Shown here: positions 42,271 to 51,571 of the stretch, piece by piece
How the letters are laid out: each line of letters starts with the position of its first letter
How positions within the stretch are numbered: the stretch's first letter is position 1
Assembly (NCBI GenBank): GCA_023453795.1
Contig: JAEXSP010000015.1
Location: forward strand, 1-64,000
Direction: 5' to 3'
Source of the DNA: Bacillota bacterium
Lineage (GTDB): Bacteria > Bacillota > Clostridia > Acetivibrionales > JAEXSP01
Length of the DNA stretch: 64,000 bases
The notes under the pieces: generated by a model
Databases searched by the model: none
Seen by the model: the letters and a program-made list of their open reading frames with translations, nothing else
Told to the model about the DNA's origin: nothing
Program-made: the position numbers and the translations under genes

Positions 42271-42693
42271 GTGAAACAAACAAGAAAACCAAAGGTGCTA
42301 TTATGTTCTATAGTATTATTATCAATATTGTTCTCAACAATTAGTGTTACCGCTGTTCAGAATAAACCAGCTATGAATGATTCAGCGTTACAAGGTGAGA
42401 ATAAAGAAGTGTTATATAGAGATTTCTTATTGTCCCAGCTTTCACCTTATATTTCTAAAGAAATAAATAAATATTATGGTAAGCCCAAGAGCTTCGATTT
42501 ATTCGATTCGAAAGTTCTCGGGATTAAAAGGTTAGTTAATGGTAGTTATTACTTTGAAATAACTGTACAAGTAATTTCTTATGAAGGGGCACATAATCCA
42601 CCATATGGGATCGAAACAATAACTATAACCAAAGACTATAAAGGAATGCGTGCCATGGGCTTTAAACACGAAGAATATGAAAAGGCGAAGTAG
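42271..42693 (+). CDS. DUF3888 domain secreted/anchored protein
   Basis: 140 aa from GTG, chosen because AGGAGGGG lies five bases upstream; the preceding in-frame ATG lacks a ribosome site. Signal peptide: basic KQTRKPK then VLLCSIVLLSILFSTISVTAVQ. The mature part has the DUF3888 pattern VLYRDFLLSQLSPYISKEI and IETITITKD. Unknown function. Just outside the island, next to the sugar genes but on the opposite strand, with its stop inside the shared terminator. Confidence 0.82.
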   Translation: MKQTRKPKVLLCSIVLLSILFSTISVTAVQNKPAMNDSALQGENKEVLYRDFLLSQLSPYISKEINKYYGKPKSFDLFDSKVLGIKRLVNGSYYFEITVQVISYEGAHNPPYGIETITITKDYKGMRAMGFKHEEYEKAK

Positions 42694-42716
42694 TTTTGTA
42701 CCACTTCGCCTTAAAA
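42682..42716 (-). terminator. Terminator after the sugar operon 42720-49631
   Basis: 10-bp stem AAGGCGAAGT/ACTTCGCCTT. The minus strand continues into TTTTCAT. Immediately follows the FGGY kinase stop; overlaps the end of the DUF3888 gene. Confidence 0.7.
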
Positions 42717-42719
42717 TAA

Positions 42720-44234
42720 TTATTCTGCAATCGCCTTGAAGGTTGGACCAATCTGTGCAAATACCTTTTCATAGGCTTCTGCATATCGAGCGTACGCTTT
42801 ATTTCTATTCATGTCATGGCTAATCGTTTTATCAATTCTGACAAGCTTGTTTGCAGTTTCTCTCAAATCCTTGTACAACCCTATCCCGTAGCCGGCTACA
42901 AGCGCACTTCCCAAGGGAGCAGTATCCCCTAAATGGAGTGTAGTATAATCCATCCCAAGCACGTCAGCCTTGATTGTATTGAACAAATTACTTTTTGCTC
43001 CTCCCCCGATTGCGCAAACCCGGGAGAATTCCACATCCTTGATCAAGCTTCGGATTACTTTAAGATAGTAAGCGTATTCGTATGCAATGCCTTCCATGAT
43101 TGCTCTGTAAAGATGCTCCCTTTTATGCGCCCAGTTGAGGCCCATCCAGCTTCCCCTGACATTTGGGTTGTTAGGACAGACCCTGCCGCTGAAGTGCGGA
43201 AGAAATATAAGTCCGTTGCTCCCCGGAGAGACGTTTTCCGCTTCTTTGTCCAGATCCGCATAAGATATCGCTTCGCCTCCCGCAAGGTTGTCCCTGAACC
43301 AATGCAAGCACAAGCCTCCGCCATTTATATAAGCCATCGGAGCCCATAAGCCCGGAATGACTGATCGAGGAAACAGCAGGGTTTTATTTCTGATATCAGG
43401 TTTGTATTGATCTACACAACAGGAAAAAATAGAAGCGGTTCCCGCTACATCAAAAACGATCCCCTTCTGTGTCACTCCCGCTGCAAGCGATGTCGCTGCA
43501 GAGTCGCCACAACCTGCAACCATAGGTATACCCTCAGTGAGATGACACTCTATTGCAGCTTCCTTGCTGAGATGTCCTACAATTTTCCAAGGTTCAACTA
43601 TTTCAGGCAGCTTGTTCTTATCAATGCCAAAAAGCTGGAGCAGTTTATCGGACCATTCCATTTTTTCCACATTTCCATAGCCTGAAAAATGCAGGTGTGT
43701 ATAGTCGATGTAAGCATTTTCAGATTTTAGTCCTGCCATTCTGCCTGTTACATAGGTACTTGGCATAATAAATTTGTCAATTCTGCGATAGATATCAGGC
43801 CTTTCCTGCTTCCACCAAAGTATTTTCGGTCCATGTGCATAGGTTACAGGGCACCCGGTAATACTAATAACTTCTTCCTCTGCAATTTCCTTTATTTCCG
43901 CTATTTGCTTTTCGCAACGCGTATCGAGCCAGGAATCATAATAAGTTACCGCATTCCAGTCCTTATCTATTCCAAGGACCCCAGCCATCTGACCGTCAAT
44001 ACCGATTGCTATGACATTCTGCGGATCTACACCTGACTTTTCCATTACTTTTGATATTGTTCGCAGGACAGAACCGTAGATTTCATCCGGCACCTGATGA
44101 ACTTCACCCTTTGAACCCTCGATAAGCCTTGAGGGTTCAAAAGCATCTGCAGCTTTGATTCCATCCTGAGAAAAAAGCGCAGTTTTTGTTCCTTGAGTTC
44201 CTATATCGATTCCAAGAAGGTATTTTAAGGGCAT
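42720..44234 (-). CDS. FGGY carbohydrate kinase, xylulokinase-like
   Basis: 504 aa. N-terminal GIDIGTQGTKTALF phosphate loop, GIDGQMAGVLGI, then HFSGRVCPNNPN and C-terminal AIGGGAKSNLFNTIKADVL with ALVAGYG. Phosphorylates a ketose or polyol using ATP; xylulose is the nearest assignment, but context (Gfo/Idh, fucose-isomerase-like) leaves the substrate open. GGAGGAA upstream of ATG. Last gene of a six-gene minus-strand operon. Confidence 0.85.
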   Translation of the reverse strand: MPLKYLLGIDIGTQGTKTALFSQDGIKAADAFEPSRLIEGSKGEVHQVPDEIYGSVLRTISKVMEKSGVDPQNVIAIGIDGQMAGVLGIDKDWNAVTYYDSWLDTRCEKQIAEIKEIAEEEVISITGCPVTYAHGPKILWWKQERPDIYRRIDKFIMPSTYVTGRMAGLKSENAYIDYTHLHFSGYGNVEKMEWSDKLLQLFGIDKNKLPEIVEPWKIVGHLSKEAAIECHLTEGIPMVAGCGDSAATSLAAGVTQKGIVFDVAGTASIFSCCVDQYKPDIRNKTLLFPRSVIPGLWAPMAYINGGGLCLHWFRDNLAGGEAISYADLDKEAENVSPGSNGLIFLPHFSGRVCPNNPNVRGSWMGLNWAHKREHLYRAIMEGIAYEYAYYLKVIRSLIKDVEFSRVCAIGGGAKSNLFNTIKADVLGMDYTTLHLGDTAPLGSALVAGYGIGLYKDLRETANKLVRIDKTISHDMNRNKAYARYAEAYEKVFAQIGPTFKAIAE

Positions 44235-44252
44235 ACGTCTTCCTCCGCGTAT

Positions 44253-45296
44253 TTATTCAAAGTAAACGATATTCTTCAGGCCTTCCGCTCTTGTTGCGCG
44301 GTTTACACCTTCACTGATTTTGTCCAGTGTGAACCTTTCAGAAATGAGATCCTTTACATTCAGGATGCCGCTTGATATAAAGTCCAGCGTCTTTCTGAAC
44401 TGTGAAAGACTTGCTCTTGCGCTTCCTGTCAATATCAGCTGCTTGTAATGAACAAGATTGGTATTGATCCCTACAATTTCTTTCCCTGCCGGCAAGCCAC
44501 CGAAAAAGTTTACTCTTCCCCCGATATTCATAAGTTCAAGGGAATCCGCCTGTGCCTGAGGGGCTGGACATGCAGTTACGCAAACATCAAGACCTTTTCC
44601 GTTTGTAAGCTTCATTACTTTTTCCTTGAGATTGTCACTTTCAAGAATTATGAAGGAACTGTCAACTTTACTGCAAACCTCAAGGCGTTCTTTTGATATG
44701 TCATTAAGCATTACCTTTGCAGCCCCGGCCATTTTTGCCAGCTTGGCATGCATTATTCCTATCGGGCCCGTACCTATGATCAGTACATTATCGCCAGGTT
44801 TTACATCGCATTTCTCAAACCCGTTATAAACACAGGACAACGGTTCGTTCAGCGCAGCCTCGTCAAATGTGACATGCTCGCCGAGGATTACAATATTTCC
44901 TTGCCGGCAAGCTTCTTCCGGTATTTTTACATATTCTGCAAAGCCCCCATCCAGATTAATTCCAAGTGCTCTGTAATCTGGGCACATATGCGTGTTTCCG
45001 CTTACGCACCAGTCACATACACCGCATCCCATATTCGGAGCTACAGCAATACGCATTCCAGTCTCATATTTATTTATGTTTTTTCCAACCTTTTCGATAA
45101 TTCCGCTTATTTCGTGGCCCAGAATTCTGGGTGTCTCTTCAGTGATTCCCTTATATCCGTTATTGATCATTCTGATGTCTGTACCGCATATAGCTGTACT
45201 TTTCACCTTAAGCAGAATTTCATTGTCATTTATCTCCGGTATGGGAACTTCTTTCAATCTCAAGTCCTTCGGACCGTATAAATATGCTGCAAGCAT
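44253..45296 (-). CDS. Zinc-dependent sugar-alcohol dehydrogenase (MDR family)
   Basis: 347 aa medium-chain dehydrogenase. Catalytic zinc: CGTD and GHEISGIIEKVG; structural zinc: CGVCDWCVSGNTHMC; Rossmann nucleotide motif IIGTGPIGIMHAKLAK, followed by an acidic residue favouring NAD. Relatives oxidise sorbitol, threonine or L-iditol. Same operon, 18 bases before the kinase, so its product may be the ketose which that kinase takes. Confidence 0.87.
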   Translation of the reverse strand: MLAAYLYGPKDLRLKEVPIPEINDNEILLKVKSTAICGTDIRMINNGYKGITEETPRILGHEISGIIEKVGKNINKYETGMRIAVAPNMGCGVCDWCVSGNTHMCPDYRALGINLDGGFAEYVKIPEEACRQGNIVILGEHVTFDEAALNEPLSCVYNGFEKCDVKPGDNVLIIGTGPIGIMHAKLAKMAGAAKVMLNDISKERLEVCSKVDSSFIILESDNLKEKVMKLTNGKGLDVCVTACPAPQAQADSLELMNIGGRVNFFGGLPAGKEIVGINTNLVHYKQLILTGSARASLSQFRKTLDFISSGILNVKDLISERFTLDKISEGVNRATRAEGLKNIVYFE

Positions 45297-45310
45297 TGTT
45301 ATCCCCCTTT

Positions 45311-46330
45311 TTATAATTCCACTATTCTTTTTTCCTTGATAGAAATATTACCGGCTTTTACAACCTTAACAGCCATTTTCCCGTCAATACCGGTAACTCT
45401 TGGCTCCATGTCCTCCAAAATGCACTTTACAAAATCTACATCCTCTGCAAAATACGCATCTCTGAACAGATACTTCCAGCTGTTCATTGCCGGCCTTACC
45501 ACTCCGTTGTCTTTTGTACATGTCATAATTGTTTTCTCATGAACCTGTCCCAGGAATACTATGCCTTTAGTTCCGAGTATTTCCGTCCTTGCATCATACC
45601 CGTAGCCAACTCCCTGTGCGCCGTCTATGCAGCCCTGCATTCCGTTTTCAAACTCTGCATTCATGACAACGTTATCATAGAAGTCCGGATAATCGGGCAG
45701 TGCCTCAGGAGACCTGTAATTCCCCCCGATTGCATACACTGTTTTAAATTCACTACCTGTAAACCATCTGACAGTATCGATATCATGACTGCAAACTTCA
45801 GCCAGCGGCCCATTGCTCTTTTCAATATCGTACATCCACTTCTGCGGTACGCTTGGACCTCGTGTATTGGATCTTACCATTACGACATTTCCGATTTCTC
45901 CGCTTTCTATAACCTTTTTCGCTTCAACGAAGCTTTCATCAAATCTCCTCATAAAAGCCAGCTGCAGCTTTACTTTATTTTCAGCACAGGCTTTTATCAT
46001 ATCCTCACATTCAAATTCATCCATAGCCATCGGTTTTTCACAGAGAACATGTTTTCCGGCTTTAGCTGAGGCTATAACTATTTCCCTATGGTAAACTGTC
46101 GGAGCTACAACAACTACTGCATCAATTTCATCATCCTGCAGAGCATCCTGATATTTCAGGTAATACTTTGATATCTCCAGTTCCTCACATGCCTTTTTCG
46201 CTGCTTCTTCAAAGGGATCTACTACTGCTGTGATCTTCGCATTAGGCACTCTGGAACGAAAATTGTTTGCATGGATCATTCCAGCCCTTCCGGCACCAAT
46301 CAGACATATACCTACATAATTCTTTTTCAA
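45311..46330 (-). CDS. Gfo/Idh/MocA oxidoreductase (inositol-dehydrogenase-like)
   Basis: About 340 aa. Rossmann GICLIGAGRAGMIHANNF, EKPM Lys-Pro motif at ~95, and the catalytic SHDIDTVRWFTG (Asp and His). The whole pattern is that of myo-inositol 2-dehydrogenase-like proteins, which oxidise a sugar hydroxyl using NAD. TTG at 46330 fits GGGGTG with six-base spacing; a GTG three codons earlier sits inside that site. 41 bases behind the second Gfo gene. Confidence 0.85.
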   Translation of the reverse strand: MKKNYVGICLIGAGRAGMIHANNFRSRVPNAKITAVVDPFEEAAKKACEELEISKYYLKYQDALQDDEIDAVVVVAPTVYHREIVIASAKAGKHVLCEKPMAMDEFECEDMIKACAENKVKLQLAFMRRFDESFVEAKKVIESGEIGNVVMVRSNTRGPSVPQKWMYDIEKSNGPLAEVCSHDIDTVRWFTGSEFKTVYAIGGNYRSPEALPDYPDFYDNVVMNAEFENGMQGCIDGAQGVGYGYDARTEILGTKGIVFLGQVHEKTIMTCTKDNGVVRPAMNSWKYLFRDAYFAEDVDFVKCILEDMEPRVTGIDGKMAVKVVKAGNISIKEKRIVEL

Positions 46331-46371
46331 GGATAACACCCCATTTAAATAGTATAGTTACTGCTCATTGT

Positions 46372-47544
46372 TTACTGCTCATCAACAGTTTCCCATGTTT
46401 TGGATTCTATTGATTTCGTAACTGCATCAAGAACCTGAGTGTTCTTCAAACCGTCATAGAAATTGGGCTGTGCCTTTGTATTGTCTTTGATGCATTTAAA
46501 GAAGTCAGCGAACTGGTTTACAAAGGTATTTTCATACCCTATAATATGTCCCGCCGGCCACCAGGCTGAAATATAAGGGTGAACGCCTTCTGTCACCATA
46601 ATGGTCCTGAAGCCCTGAACCTCCAGATCATCCTCGTTTGACCAATATTCAAGTTCATTCATTCTTTCGAAGTTAAATACCAGGGTGCCTTTGCTTCCGT
46701 TTATCTCAAACCTTTCATGATTCTTTCTTCCACCGGCAAATCTAGATGCTTCGAAGGTTCCAAGTGCACCGCTTTTGAATTTTGCCAGAAATGCACTTGT
46801 ATCATCAACTTCTACATCGGCAAATTCAGTCTCCACCTTCCCGTCAGCTGTCAGCATTGTATTCAGCTTTTCACCTACTGCAGCTTTTGGACGTCTCTTG
46901 ATGAACGTTTCCTGCATTCCTACGACTGTATCGATCTCTCCTACCAAAAATCTGGCTACATCTATGATATGAGAATTCAAGTCCGCATGAGGACCTGCGC
47001 CGGCAACCTTCTTGTCAAGCTGCCATATAAGCGGAAATCCGGGATCCATAATCCAATCCTGCAGATAAACCGCTCTGAAATGGTAGATTTTCCCCAGCTT
47101 TCCTTCATCAATCATCTTTTTTGCCAAAGCGATTGCGGGAACCCTTCTATAATTATGTCCAAGCATATGGACAACTCCTGCTTTTTCTGCCGCTTCCAGC
47201 ATTTCTCTTGATTCCTGAGCACTCATGGACATTGGTTTTTCGCAAAACACGTGTTTCCCTGCCTTTACGGCAGCAATAGCTATTTCTTTATGCAAATTGG
47301 TTGGTGTTGCAACATCTATCACGTCAATGTCATCCCTTCGAACAACCTTTTCCCAATCTGTTTCGTATTCTTCCCACCCGAATTCTTCAGCTGCCTGTTT
47401 TACAAGGTGTTCATTCCTGCCGCATATAACCTTCTTTACAGGCTGTACTCCGTTTTTAAAAAAGAAGGGCGCTGCGTCTATACCGAAACTGTGTGCCTTT
47501 CCCATAAACCTGTAACCTATCATACCAATGTTGAGTTTTTGCAT
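46372..47544 (-). CDS. Gfo/Idh/MocA oxidoreductase
   Basis: 390 aa. IGMIGYRFMGKAHSFG Rossmann loop, HVFCEKPMSMSA (Lys motif), LNSHIIDVARFLVGEI (catalytic Asp/His region). Longer than its neighbour and only distantly similar, so it is a different activity. Paired Gfo/Idh enzymes often make and re-reduce 3-keto sugars. GGAGATG upstream. Confidence 0.87.
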   Translation of the reverse strand: MQKLNIGMIGYRFMGKAHSFGIDAAPFFFKNGVQPVKKVICGRNEHLVKQAAEEFGWEEYETDWEKVVRRDDIDVIDVATPTNLHKEIAIAAVKAGKHVFCEKPMSMSAQESREMLEAAEKAGVVHMLGHNYRRVPAIALAKKMIDEGKLGKIYHFRAVYLQDWIMDPGFPLIWQLDKKVAGAGPHADLNSHIIDVARFLVGEIDTVVGMQETFIKRRPKAAVGEKLNTMLTADGKVETEFADVEVDDTSAFLAKFKSGALGTFEASRFAGGRKNHERFEINGSKGTLVFNFERMNELEYWSNEDDLEVQGFRTIMVTEGVHPYISAWWPAGHIIGYENTFVNQFADFFKCIKDNTKAQPNFYDGLKNTQVLDAVTKSIESKTWETVDEQ

Positions 47545-47634
47545 ATTGATACATCTCCTTCACTATTAATTAGTACATATTAGTTTGTAAATATATCTGT
47601 ATCTTATACTGCATATAGCGCTTCAGCTGTTTTA

Positions 47635-48954
47635 TCAGTCACCCTCCACTGTCAGGTCGAATACCTTTGCCACCAGTTCAAGCTCTGCGCTCTTATGCCC
47701 GGTTACAATGCAGCTGTGGTGTGAGTAGAGCAGATCCATCATCCTGCGGCCGTTCTTAACTCTAATAATCGCACCGTTTCTGCAATCAGATCCGGGGTAT
47801 TGTGCATAATCTTCAAGGTCACCCTCTATGACTTGCATCCTGTCAAAGGAAGAGTGAAGTTTAACAAGCGTTACGCTGCCGGTGGGCATCCTTGCATCTA
47901 CAGCAAGAGCATTTTCGTCAACAATCTGCAGTGCTCTCGGCCTCAAAGTCCATTCGCAGGAAAAGCACTCGGGCACAAACCCAAAATATCCGCAGTGAGC
48001 AACCAGTATACAGTTTTCAGGTTCCTTGAGCTTTGGAAACTCCTTGATTTTTTCATGCTTTAAAGCAGCCATTCCCATAAGGAAAGGATAGAGATTGCTC
48101 ATCATGATTGGAGCCTTTGTAGATTTATATATGATATATTTGGTGAGCAGTGACATAGTATCACCTTCACAAGCCCAAAGTACTCCGTCTTCCTGGAAAA
48201 GCATATTATATGCTAGACATGGAGTCGTATCGGTATATTCCGACTCGTTCAGACAATTCATCCCTACTCCCCCAACATTTCCTTCGGCTTCTATCTCTTT
48301 TTTAATGGCAAGGTACATTTTTGCAGCAGACCTCATTGCTTTTTGAGAAACACCTTCTGAATTGACCTTCCAATTGATTAGAAGCTTGTCTGCTTCAACA
48401 TCTGAGACACTTTTCGCATCCTCAGCCATTTTCTTAAAGCTTTTGATTACCAGCTTAACCCCAAACTTATCTTCCATCAGCTTGGTACATTCATCCTCCC
48501 ACCAGTAGAACCTTTTGAATATTTCAGGCTGCATGCCCGCTTCACCCGGTTTATCCTGATATAGCAGGAATTTGGTTTGTTTCAGTTCCTGTTTCACTGA
48601 CAAAGCTCTGCATATAACCTTGGTGAGATCTAAATTATATGGCGCAAAGACCTTCAGTCCTTCAGCCTTCAGAAAAGTAACGATCTCCCAATCCCACATT
48701 GCTACTGTTCCAAACTCCGATGTCAATGCAATGATAGGTGCTGTTATCTTCTTTATTTCATTTAGCTGCTTATACGCTTCTCCTATCAGTACCGGAAAAA
48801 CGACAGCATCCGCTTTAGGAAGTTCTTCGCCGAGCTCTGTTGGTGCAAGAAATTCAGCTTCCTCGTAAAGAAGTTCTGTTAAAACCTCAAACTGCTGATC
48901 AAATTCCTTATTTCTTTTCCCTTTGAAATAAATAGGCAGCAAACGTGCTTTCAT
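47635..48954 (-). CDS. L-fucose/L-arabinose isomerase-family protein
   Basis: 439 aa. Recognised by the fold-level pattern: an N-terminal segment with VVFPVLIGEAYKQLNEI, WKVNSEGVSQKAM in the middle, ACEGDTMSLLTKYI and C-terminal SCIVTGHKSAELE. Interconverts aldose and ketose in relatives; here the substrate is unknown. GGAGGAGGAG upstream of ATG. First enzyme gene after the HAD gene in the operon. Confidence 0.78.
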   Translation of the reverse strand: MKARLLPIYFKGKRNKEFDQQFEVLTELLYEEAEFLAPTELGEELPKADAVVFPVLIGEAYKQLNEIKKITAPIIALTSEFGTVAMWDWEIVTFLKAEGLKVFAPYNLDLTKVICRALSVKQELKQTKFLLYQDKPGEAGMQPEIFKRFYWWEDECTKLMEDKFGVKLVIKSFKKMAEDAKSVSDVEADKLLINWKVNSEGVSQKAMRSAAKMYLAIKKEIEAEGNVGGVGMNCLNESEYTDTTPCLAYNMLFQEDGVLWACEGDTMSLLTKYIIYKSTKAPIMMSNLYPFLMGMAALKHEKIKEFPKLKEPENCILVAHCGYFGFVPECFSCEWTLRPRALQIVDENALAVDARMPTGSVTLVKLHSSFDRMQVIEGDLEDYAQYPGSDCRNGAIIRVKNGRRMMDLLYSHHSCIVTGHKSAELELVAKVFDLTVEGD

Positions 48955-48992
48955 AACTGCTCCTCCTCCTGGTATGAATCCTTTTTCTTATC

Positions 48993-49631
48993 TTACTTGT
49001 TATCTTGAATCAATTTTAGTATGAGTTCTTCTAGTCCGCTGATGCTGTCTGCTTTATAATCAGCTGATTCAGGTTCGTTACCGCCATATCCGTAAGTGAC
49101 GCCTATGGATATTCCGGAATTCTCCCGGGCAGCTTCATAGTCACACAATCTGTCTCCTACCATTAAAAAACTATCTTGGTTGAACTTCTTCTTAAGTATT
49201 CCTGCCGCCTGACTCTTAGTAATTCCTTCCTTAGAAAACCATATTTCTTCAAAATAGGAGCTCAAATTAAATTTGTCAGAAATCGCAGAAATATATTCCT
49301 CGCTCCCATTTGAGCATATGCACAAGATGCACCCATATGATTTAAGCCCTTTCAAGAATTTCTCAACACCAGGATACAACTCTCCGGAAGCTTCGATCTC
49401 TTCCATTTCAAATCGAATGACATCCGCTTTTACCTTATCCAATAAAGCCCTGTCATCCGATTCTGTCAATTCTTTGCAAAAATCCTCCAGGGTTAAACCG
49501 ACAAGGCTCAGGATTCTTTCTTTAGATGCCTTCTTTAGTCCATTTGCTTCAAGGGCCCTGTTGAAAGCACTAACATCGACACTTTCTGTTCTGAACAGCG
49601 TACCGTCGAGATCAAATAATATTAGTTTCAT
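48993..49631 (-). CDS. HAD-family phosphatase
   Basis: 212 aa. Motif I LILFDLDGTLF with the nucleophile Asp, motif II CICSNGS, Lys in FSKEGITKSQAA and motif IV MVGDRLCDYEAA. Likely phosphosugar phosphatase of the phosphoglycolate-phosphatase-like subgroup. First gene of the minus operon, divergent from the GntR regulator with 135 bases between. GGGAGATAAG ribosome site. Confidence 0.88.
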   Translation of the reverse strand: MKLILFDLDGTLFRTESVDVSAFNRALEANGLKKASKERILSLVGLTLEDFCKELTESDDRALLDKVKADVIRFEMEEIEASGELYPGVEKFLKGLKSYGCILCICSNGSEEYISAISDKFNLSSYFEEIWFSKEGITKSQAAGILKKKFNQDSFLMVGDRLCDYEAARENSGISIGVTYGYGGNEPESADYKADSISGLEELILKLIQDNK

Positions 49632-49696
49632 CTTTTACACTTATCTCCCTAAAAAAATTTTTGTAGACAATTAAAATTATAGCGTATATAATTATA

Positions 49697-49719
49697 GTAT
49701 GCAATATGATATTACATAC
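49697..49719. promoter_or_regulatory. Candidate GntR operator in the divergent promoter region
   Basis: GTATG-CAATATGATATT-ACATAC is a 23-bp near-palindrome (10 of 11 half-site pairs close), followed by three TTACA units to 49735. The ATTACAT half-site recurs as TGTAATTACA at 50549-50562. It is positioned between the HAD and gntR genes. Confidence 0.5.
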
Positions 49720-49766
49720 TTACATTACATTACATTATAATTTTTTTAGAAATCAGGGAGATATAT

Positions 49767-50522
49767 ATGTTGCTGAATGAAAACTTGTCTTTAAACAAAA
49801 ACATTCCGATTCCTTTGTATTACCAGCTAAAGACCATCCTTTTGGAATATATAAGGGAACATCATTCGAATGTAGACCAGCCGATTCCCACCGAGGTGGA
49901 GATCAGTGAGCATTTTCAGATAAGCCGCCCTACTGTCCGCCAGGCAATCAACGAATTGGTTGTCGAGGGTTATTTATACAGGATAAAGGCAAAAGGAACA
50001 TTTATTTCCGAGCCGAAGATTGAGCAAAGCTTTCTGCTTGAATTGGACAGCTTTAACAACGAAATGAGAAAAAAAGGCTTAACACCTTCTACCAAAATCC
50101 TGAGTATTGAAGTAATCAGCAGTGATGAAAAAACCAGCAATATACTAAAACTTCCTTTAGGAAGCAAAGTTATTCAAATCAACAGATTAAGGTATGCAAA
50201 CAAGGAGCCTATCGTATTTGTCATTACCTACCTGCCCTATGACAGGTGTCCCGGTATTATAGGAAAAGACCTGGAAAAGGATTCAATATATGAGATTCTG
50301 GAAAATGATTACGGCATGTCGATTTCAAGAACCGCCAGAACACTGGAATCTATCCTTGCCGGCGAGTTTGAAGCAAAACTGCTGGAGATAGAAAAAGGTG
50401 CTCCGCTGCAGTATTTCGAAAGTGTTGTATATCTTTCCGACGAGACCCCTATAGAGTTTTCCCGTGCAAAGTACAGAGGCGACAGAAATAAGTTTACTTT
50501 TGAATTAAAAAGGGGAACATAA
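49767..50522 (+). CDS. GntR-family regulator (HutC/UTRA subfamily)
   Basis: 251 aa. Winged helix (residues ~12-80): PIPLYYQLKTILLEYI, VEISEHFQISRPTVRQAINELVVEGYL, then YRIKAKGTF. C-terminal UTRA ligand domain with VIQINRLRYANKEPIVFVITYLP and APLQYFESVVYLSDETPIE. The ligand is probably a sugar or sugar phosphate of the surrounding pathway. Regulates itself and, likely, the divergent operon. Confidence 0.9.
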   Translation: MLLNENLSLNKNIPIPLYYQLKTILLEYIREHHSNVDQPIPTEVEISEHFQISRPTVRQAINELVVEGYLYRIKAKGTFISEPKIEQSFLLELDSFNNEMRKKGLTPSTKILSIEVISSDEKTSNILKLPLGSKVIQINRLRYANKEPIVFVITYLPYDRCPGIIGKDLEKDSIYEILENDYGMSISRTARTLESILAGEFEAKLLEIEKGAPLQYFESVVYLSDETPIEFSRAKYRGDRNKFTFELKRGT

Positions 50523-50548
50523 ATAATGACCCCTTTTATTTAAGATAA

Positions 50549-50562
50549 AATGTAATTACATT
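50549..50562. promoter_or_regulatory. Palindrome between gntR and the downstream genes
   Basis: AATGTAATTACATT, a perfect 14-bp palindrome sharing the TTACAT half-site with 49697-49719. Possible second GntR operator. Confidence 0.5.
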
Positions 50563-50617
50563 AAAACATTATAACCATAATAATACAAATGTGGTTGTAA
50601 CGGAAAGGATGGTAATA

Positions 50618-51556
50618 ATGGCCAATAAAATATTAATTACGCCTAAATCTTTTAAAAACTATAAGGAAAAGGCTTATCCCCTTCTTCAAGACAAAGGCTA
50701 CGAAATCCTTGAGAATAATTTCGGTAGGACGATGACTGAAGACGAAATCATAGAGTATGCCGGTCAGGGAGTTGTCGGAATCATTATTGGAGTAGACCCT
50801 TTATCCTCTAATGTACTTGAAAAATGCAAGGATCTGAAAGCAATATCCAAGTATGGCGTCGGTATGGACAACATCGATCTTGAAAAAGCTAAGGAACTGG
50901 ATATTAAAGTTAAAAATGCAACAGGTACTAACAATGTTTCAGTAGGTGAGCTGGCAATCGCGCTTATGTTCTCTCTGGCACGCCATATACCGGGCATTGC
51001 CGCAAGCGTTAAGAACGGAAGCTGGGATAGAGTGATAGGCTTTGAGCTTACAGGGAAAAGGCTGGGACTAGTCGGCGGAGGTCAAATAGGCAAAGAAGTT
51101 GCAAAAAGAGCAAAAGGCCTTGAAATGTCCGTATCCATATATGACCCTTATTATAATGATCCGGATTTTCTTAATAAATATGATATCACTCTTGAAAAGG
51201 ATCTTAAAAAGCTTCTTTCCGATTCAGACATTGTATCTCTTCATTTGCCTGCCACTAACGAAACAAAGCACATGATCAACAAGGAAACGCTTGCTGTTAT
51301 GAAGAAGAGCAGTATTCTGATCAACACCTCCCGGGGTGAACTTGTTGACGAAGAGGCATTATATGATGCCCTGGCCGGTAAAAAAATTGCAGCCGCAGCT
51401 CAGGATGTATTCTCTTCTGAACCGCCCGAAAAAGATGAAAAAATGATGAAACTGGATAACTTTGTTCTCACCTCACATATTGGTGCATTTACAAATGAAG
51501 CTGTTGAAAAGATGGCTTTGGTTTCAACTAAAAATCTGCTTGCCATGCTGGAATGA
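50618..51556 (+). CDS. D-isomer-specific 2-hydroxyacid dehydrogenase (SerA-like)
   Basis: 312 aa. NAD-binding GLVGGGQIGKEVAKRAKG, catalytic Arg in NTSRGELVDEEAL, Glu in the SSEPPEKDE region, His in LTSHIGAFTNEA. ATG at 50618 follows GGATGG; the earlier in-frame start lacks a site. Short form without an ACT domain, so not dedicated serine synthesis. In this operon it may reduce or oxidise a sugar-derived 2-oxo acid. Confidence 0.87.
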   Translation: MANKILITPKSFKNYKEKAYPLLQDKGYEILENNFGRTMTEDEIIEYAGQGVVGIIIGVDPLSSNVLEKCKDLKAISKYGVGMDNIDLEKAKELDIKVKNATGTNNVSVGELAIALMFSLARHIPGIAASVKNGSWDRVIGFELTGKRLGLVGGGQIGKEVAKRAKGLEMSVSIYDPYYNDPDFLNKYDITLEKDLKKLLSDSDIVSLHLPATNETKHMINKETLAVMKKSSILINTSRGELVDEEALYDALAGKKIAAAAQDVFSSEPPEKDEKMMKLDNFVLTSHIGAFTNEAVEKMALVSTKNLLAMLE

Positions 51557-51571
51557 AGCGAGGAATAATCT

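Noticed and set aside
44748..45281. 177-codon plus-strand reading frame
   Set aside because: Antisense to the zinc dehydrogenase, no ribosome site and no recognisable domain.
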